Shown: piece after piece, positions 7,201 to 10,693 of the stretch
Numbering within the stretch: the first letter of the stretch is position 1
Layout: the number at the start of each line of letters is the position of its first letter
Source: an uncultured Sphingobacteriia bacterium
Lineage (GTDB): Bacteria; Bacteroidota; Bacteroidia; Chitinophagales; Chitinophagaceae
Assembly: GCA_945957225.1 (NCBI GenBank)
Contig: CAMFKK010000046.1
Location: forward strand, 1-10,693
Length of the DNA stretch: 10,693 nucleotides
Direction of reading: 5' to 3'
Program-made: the position numbers and the translations under genes
The notes under the pieces: generated by a model
What the model saw: the letters and a program-made list of their open reading frames with translations, nothing else
Databases searched by the model: none
Told to the model about the DNA's origin: nothing

Positions 7201-10200
7201 ATGCGAGTATCCATTAAAATAGTAACCTGCTTTCTTTTGGCTACGGCTGGTTTAACCAATAACCAGTTGTTGGCCCAACAAACAAACAGTGCACCAACAA
7301 AAAAGACAGCAGAAGCCCAAACGGTTAGTGGTTTGGTTAAGGACGCTGCCACAGGCAAACCCCTTAATGCCATTAGCGTATCGGTAGAAGGTTTTTCTGC
7401 AGCGCTGACCGATGACAAGGGAAAGTTTAAAATTAGAGTACCGGGTAAATCTGCTACCATTATTTTTAGTGGTGAAGGTTTTCAAACCAAGGAAACCGCT
7501 TTAAGGGGCAGAACAGATTTGACTGTTTCACTCTTTGAAGAAAGTTTTAATTCTATCTATGACCAAGTAAAATTACCCGCTGGCGATAAACGCGGCACTC
7601 AAACAGGTTTGGCGGTGAATAGCATTAACGCAAATGGTAATTGGGGCAGAACCAATGAGACTACCGATGGTTATTTACAAGGTAGGGCAGCTGGCTTAAA
7701 TGGAACCATGCGTTCTGGAACACCTAATGCCGGTGCCTATTTAAATATAAGGGGTTTGAATTCCATGTATACCAATAATCAGCCACTAATTGTAGTGGAT
7801 GGAGCTATTTATGATATTGGTGACTATGGTACATCTGTGATTGGTAATCACTATACCAATGCTCTGGCCATGATTGATCCAAAAGATATAGAGAATGTAA
7901 CCATCATCAAAGACGGTACTTCTACCTATGGAACCAAGGGCGCGAATGGTGTAATCAATATCACTACCATTCACGCAAAGGATCAGGCAACAAAAATTGA
8001 CTTTGCTGTTTTTGGCGGGGTAAACCAAGCCCCCAAAAACCTACCGGTGATGCAGTCGGCTGACTATCGCGTTTACGTAAGTGATTTATTGCGTACAAGA
8101 GGTATGACAAATGCTCAAATTCAGGCCCAACCTTTTATGAATGATAATACCAGTAATCCTGATTATTATCGTTACCATAATGAAACCAATTGGCAGGACC
8201 AAGTATTGTCTAATAGCGCCTCTACCAATTATTATTTGAAAGTTACCGGTGGTGATAATATTGCCAAATACGCGCTTTCTCTAGGATATGGCAGTAATAA
8301 TGGGATTACTGACAATACCAAAATGACCAAATACAATGTGCGTTTTAATGGTGATTTGAATATTAGTAGTCGCTTAACCGCCGCAACCAATTTCTCTTTT
8401 ACCTATTATGACCACTTGATCAAAGACCAAGGCCTAGCTGCAAAAACAAATCCTTTGTATTTGGCTCAAACAAAAGCACCGTTTTTGAACACCAATGAAG
8501 TAGATAATGTTGGAAATGTTTCTCCCAATAGGGCAGACACGGATCTTTTTGGTATTAGTAACCCAGTTGCTGTGATAGAGAATATGTTTAACAGCAGTAA
8601 GACTTATCGGTTTTTTGGAACCATTGGTTTTAATTATAGGTTATCCAATACCCTTAAACTGGGAACCATTGTGGGTATCACATTTGACAAAGCGCGTGAA
8701 CAACGTTTTGTACCAAGAAAAGGTGTAGCAAATGATACATTACCCAATGCCATTGCCGATAGCCGCTTGGCCGGTAATGTAAAACGTATCAGCAATTTAT
8801 ACAACGAAACTTTTATAGAATACAATAAAAAGTTTAATCCTTTACACCAGTTCCAAGTTAAAACCGGTCTTCGTTATATGAATGCTACCAATGAGCAGGA
8901 TTTGCAAATTGGATATAACTCTGCTACAGATGATTTTATCAGTGTAGGTACCGGTGTAAATACCCTACGTAAAGTGGGCGGTGATATTGGTAAGTCAGCT
9001 TGGATAAACTATTTCTTGAGCGCCAACTATACCTATAACAACAAATGGTTCCTTTCTTATAATATGGCCGTTGACGGATCTTCTAGATTTGGTCAAGATG
9101 CACAAGAGGGAATTAAATTGGGTGGAAATAGTTTTGCCGTACTACCTTCTGTTTCTGCAGGATGGTTGGTTTCTTCTGAGAAATTCTTGGCGGGAGCTAA
9201 AAACCTAGACCTCTTGAAACTGCGTGCTAGCATTGGAAAAACGGGTAATGATGACCTTGGTAACTATACTGCCAAACAAGCTTATATTTCTCAAAACTTA
9301 CTGGGAATACAGGGTTTGGTTAGGGGCAATGTTGCCAATCCACAATTACAATGGGAAACAGGTACGCGCTTTAATATTGGAGCAGATCTTTCTTTATTCA
9401 ATGAGCGTTTGACCTTCTCCTTTGACTATTTCAGCAATAAGACCAACAAAATGTTGTCTTATGAAAACCTGCCATCTGCCTCTGGTTATCTCTATGCCAT
9501 CTCCAATTCAGGTGCTATGAAGAATACCGGTTTTGATTTTAGTGTGAATGCCAGATTGGTTAATCAACGCCAGTTCAAATGGGATCTTGGTTTGATCTTG
9601 ATGAAATACAAAGGCACCCTTACCCAGTTGCCCCAGGATATTATTACCAATTATGGTGGTGCTAGTTTCTTGTCAACCGCAGGTGGTGTTGGTCCAGCTG
9701 TATTTTATGGTCTTAAATCAAATGGTGTGTTTTCTACAGATGCGGAAGCAGCTTCAGCCAACTTATTCAAATTATTACCCAATGGTACTTATGCTCCTTA
9801 CCAAGCAGGTGATGTGCGTTATATAGACACCAATGGAGATAAGATTATTGATGACCGCGACAGACAAAATATTGGTAACCCTAATCCAGATTATACTGGA
9901 GCGGTGACTTCTAAAATTAGCTGGAAGTCATTTACCCTTGACTTCTTATTTACTTTCAGTTCTGGTAACAAAGTATTCAATGGTGTTAGAGAAGCATTGG
10001 AGTCTCAGTCTGGAATGGAAAACCAATTGTTGAGCGTGAACAACCGTTGGAGGGCACAGGGTCAAATAACCAATATGCCCAAAGCAACTTGGGGAGATCC
10101 CATGGGTAATGCTGCTTTCTCTGACAGATGGATAGAAGACGGTTCTTTCTTCCGTATGAAAGCGGTTACTCTGAACTACCACTTGCCATTGAAACCAACC

Positions 10201-10377
10201 AATTTGATCAAATATATTAGCTTCTATGCAACAGGTAATAACCTGCTCACCTTCACCAAGTACCTAGGATATGATCCTGAGTTTTATAGTGCAGAGTCAG
10301 TATTTGCTAGAGGCGTTGACATGGGCTTAGAACCCATTTCTAAATCAATTGTTGGCGGAATCAGGATTGGACTTTAA
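7201..10377 (+). CDS. SusC/RagA-family TonB-linked outer-membrane transporter, full length
   Basis: Complete SusC-like importer of 1058 residues, a usual length for the family. In order: a Sec signal peptide (about 1-26, ending LLAQQ); a carboxypeptidase-D regulatory-like domain (about 41-111) with VSGLVKDAATGKPLNAISV and a TDDKGKFKI turn; a linker; a TonB plug (about 145-257) with LNIRGLNS, QPLIVVDGAIYD (194-205) and IIKDGTSTYGTKGANGVINI (235-254); then the barrel, with NETNW (327-331), DGSSRFG (625-631), an acidic DxNxDxxxD loop (D876, N878, D880, D884) and the C-terminal FYATGNNLLTFTKYLGYDPE. Two oddities stand out. The usual DEVVVVGYGT-like stretch before the plug is replaced by YDQVKLPAGDKRGTQTG (120-136), and the chain ends in GIRIGL with Leu rather than an aromatic residue. 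It starts 32 bp after the second FAS1 gene and precedes its own susD, so it probably forms a second SusCD complex. It is only distantly similar to the first SusC. The substrate is unknown. Confidence 0.96.
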   Translation: MRVSIKIVTCFLLATAGLTNNQLLAQQTNSAPTKKTAEAQTVSGLVKDAATGKPLNAISVSVEGFSAALTDDKGKFKIRVPGKSATIIFSGEGFQTKETALRGRTDLTVSLFEESFNSIYDQVKLPAGDKRGTQTGLAVNSINANGNWGRTNETTDGYLQGRAAGLNGTMRSGTPNAGAYLNIRGLNSMYTNNQPLIVVDGAIYDIGDYGTSVIGNHYTNALAMIDPKDIENVTIIKDGTSTYGTKGANGVINITTIHAKDQATKIDFAVFGGVNQAPKNLPVMQSADYRVYVSDLLRTRGMTNAQIQAQPFMNDNTSNPDYYRYHNETNWQDQVLSNSASTNYYLKVTGGDNIAKYALSLGYGSNNGITDNTKMTKYNVRFNGDLNISSRLTAATNFSFTYYDHLIKDQGLAAKTNPLYLAQTKAPFLNTNEVDNVGNVSPNRADTDLFGISNPVAVIENMFNSSKTYRFFGTIGFNYRLSNTLKLGTIVGITFDKAREQRFVPRKGVANDTLPNAIADSRLAGNVKRISNLYNETFIEYNKKFNPLHQFQVKTGLRYMNATNEQDLQIGYNSATDDFISVGTGVNTLRKVGGDIGKSAWINYFLSANYTYNNKWFLSYNMAVDGSSRFGQDAQEGIKLGGNSFAVLPSVSAGWLVSSEKFLAGAKNLDLLKLRASIGKTGNDDLGNYTAKQAYISQNLLGIQGLVRGNVANPQLQWETGTRFNIGADLSLFNERLTFSFDYFSNKTNKMLSYENLPSASGYLYAISNSGAMKNTGFDFSVNARLVNQRQFKWDLGLILMKYKGTLTQLPQDIITNYGGASFLSTAGGVGPAVFYGLKSNGVFSTDAEAASANLFKLLPNGTYAPYQAGDVRYIDTNGDKIIDDRDRQNIGNPNPDYTGAVTSKISWKSFTLDFLFTFSSGNKVFNGVREALESQSGMENQLLSVNNRWRAQGQITNMPKATWGDPMGNAAFSDRWIEDGSFFRMKAVTLNYHLPLKPTNLIKYISFYATGNNLLTFTKYLGYDPEFYSAESVFARGVDMGLEPISKSIVGGIRIGL

Positions 10378-10404
10378 TCAAGTATTTAAAAGGGATTTTC
10401 TCTT

Positions 10405-10645
10405 ATGAAATCAATTAGTATAAAAAAGAAATTCTTTGTAGGGGCAATGGTTCTGGTAGGCCTTGGTCTGAGTATCAGCTCTTGCAAAAAAGTTTTGGAC
10501 AAACAACCAGAAACTTTTTTGACTCCCGGTCAAGTGTATCGTGACATTTATGACGCAGATGCTGCCATTATTGGGGTTTATGGAAAGTTCATGGGACTTG
10601 CCAAACAATATATTGTACTTAATGAATTGCGCGCAGACCTAATGC
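10405..10645 (+). CDS. SusD/RagB-family lipoprotein, 3'-truncated by the end of genomic sequence
   Basis: Only about 80 N-terminal residues are genomic. They show a lipoprotein signal peptide (MKSISIKKK, hydrophobic core, lipobox ISS) with Cys27 followed by Lys-Lys, then KVLDKQPETFLTPGQVYRD and a helix with AAIIGVYGKF. This is the standard opening of SusD/RagB proteins, in which a Cys-rich lipobox is soon followed by a LDxxP-type motif and the first TPR-like helices. It lies 27 bp after the full-length susC, the usual susC-susD order, so it should be the lid protein of that transporter. A weak purine run (AAAAGGGA) lies 9 bp before the ATG. The reading frame stays open to the window end, but from 10646 it translates sequencing adapter (PVSYTHLTLPTT...). 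Those residues are artefactual and must not be counted in the protein. Confidence 0.88.
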
Positions 10646-10693
10646 CTGTCTCTTATACACATCTGACGCTGCCGACGACTAGTCGAGGGGGGG
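10646..10693. other. Illumina Nextera adapter read-through plus index-like octamer and poly-G (non-biological)
   Basis: Bases 10646-10664 read CTGTCTCTTATACACATCT, the 19-bp Tn5 mosaic end in the orientation seen at the 3' end of tagmented inserts. Bases 10665-10678 read GACGCTGCCGACGA, the remainder of the reverse complement of the Nextera Read 1 transposase adapter. Next comes CTAGTCGA (10679-10686), the length and place of an i5 index; its reverse complement TCGACTAG matches, from memory, Nextera index S513. The last seven bases are G, as expected from no-signal cycles on two-colour Illumina instruments. This is untrimmed library sequence, not an insertion sequence or a transposon end in the genome. 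The exact junction may be off by a base. Confidence 0.98.

Noticed and set aside
7059..7460. Minus-strand open frame of about 130 codons across the junction of the second FAS1 gene and the second susC
   Set aside because: It is antisense to two well-supported genes and its translation shows no recognisable domain. It is a shadow of the coding strand.
10646..10664. Tn5 mosaic end as evidence of a natural transposon
   Set aside because: It is followed directly by the synthetic Nextera adapter, an index-like octamer and poly-G, so it is library DNA.

Overview
The window reads as a fragment of a Bacteroidota genome, most likely a Chitinophagaceae-type member. The grounds are SusC/RagA and SusD/RagB outer-membrane pairs, fasciclin lipoproteins, lipoboxes followed by Cys-Lys-Lys, no clear Shine-Dalgarno sites, and moderate-to-low GC judged by eye. 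The family-level placement is inference. All supported genes are on the + strand, and every intergenic gap is about 17 to 33 bp. That spacing suggests one transcription unit. I see no promoter with the Bacteroidota TAnnTTTG element, no terminator, no RNA gene, no mobile element and no CRISPR array. No stretch over 300 bp lacks a gene.

Layout: (1) the beta-barrel of a SusC-like TonB-dependent transporter, cut at the left edge (to 2481); (2) its SusD/RagB lipoprotein (2502-4007); (3) a lipoprotein with two FAS1 (fasciclin) repeats and a C-terminal beta-sandwich-like module (4025-5692); (4) a second FAS1 lipoprotein of similar layout but very different sequence (5720-7168); (5) a full-length second SusC-like transporter with signal peptide, carboxypeptidase-D-like domain, plug and barrel (7201-10377); (6) the start of a second SusD-like lipoprotein (10405 to about 10645). 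Bases 10646-10693 are not genomic. They are Illumina Nextera adapter read-through followed by an index-like octamer and poly-G.

How the genes may work together: SusC barrels with SusD lids bind and import oligomeric or complex ligands across the outer membrane with TonB energy. Between the two SusCD pairs lie two lipoproteins that combine an adhesion-type fold (FAS1) with a putative carbohydrate-binding-like domain. The set therefore looks like a cell-surface glycan or glycoprotein capture and import locus. No glycoside hydrolase, protease, sigma/anti-sigma pair or other regulator is in the window, so the substrate cannot be named. The susCD-FAS1-FAS1-susCD arrangement is the most interesting biological feature here. 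The adapter tail is the most certain anomaly.
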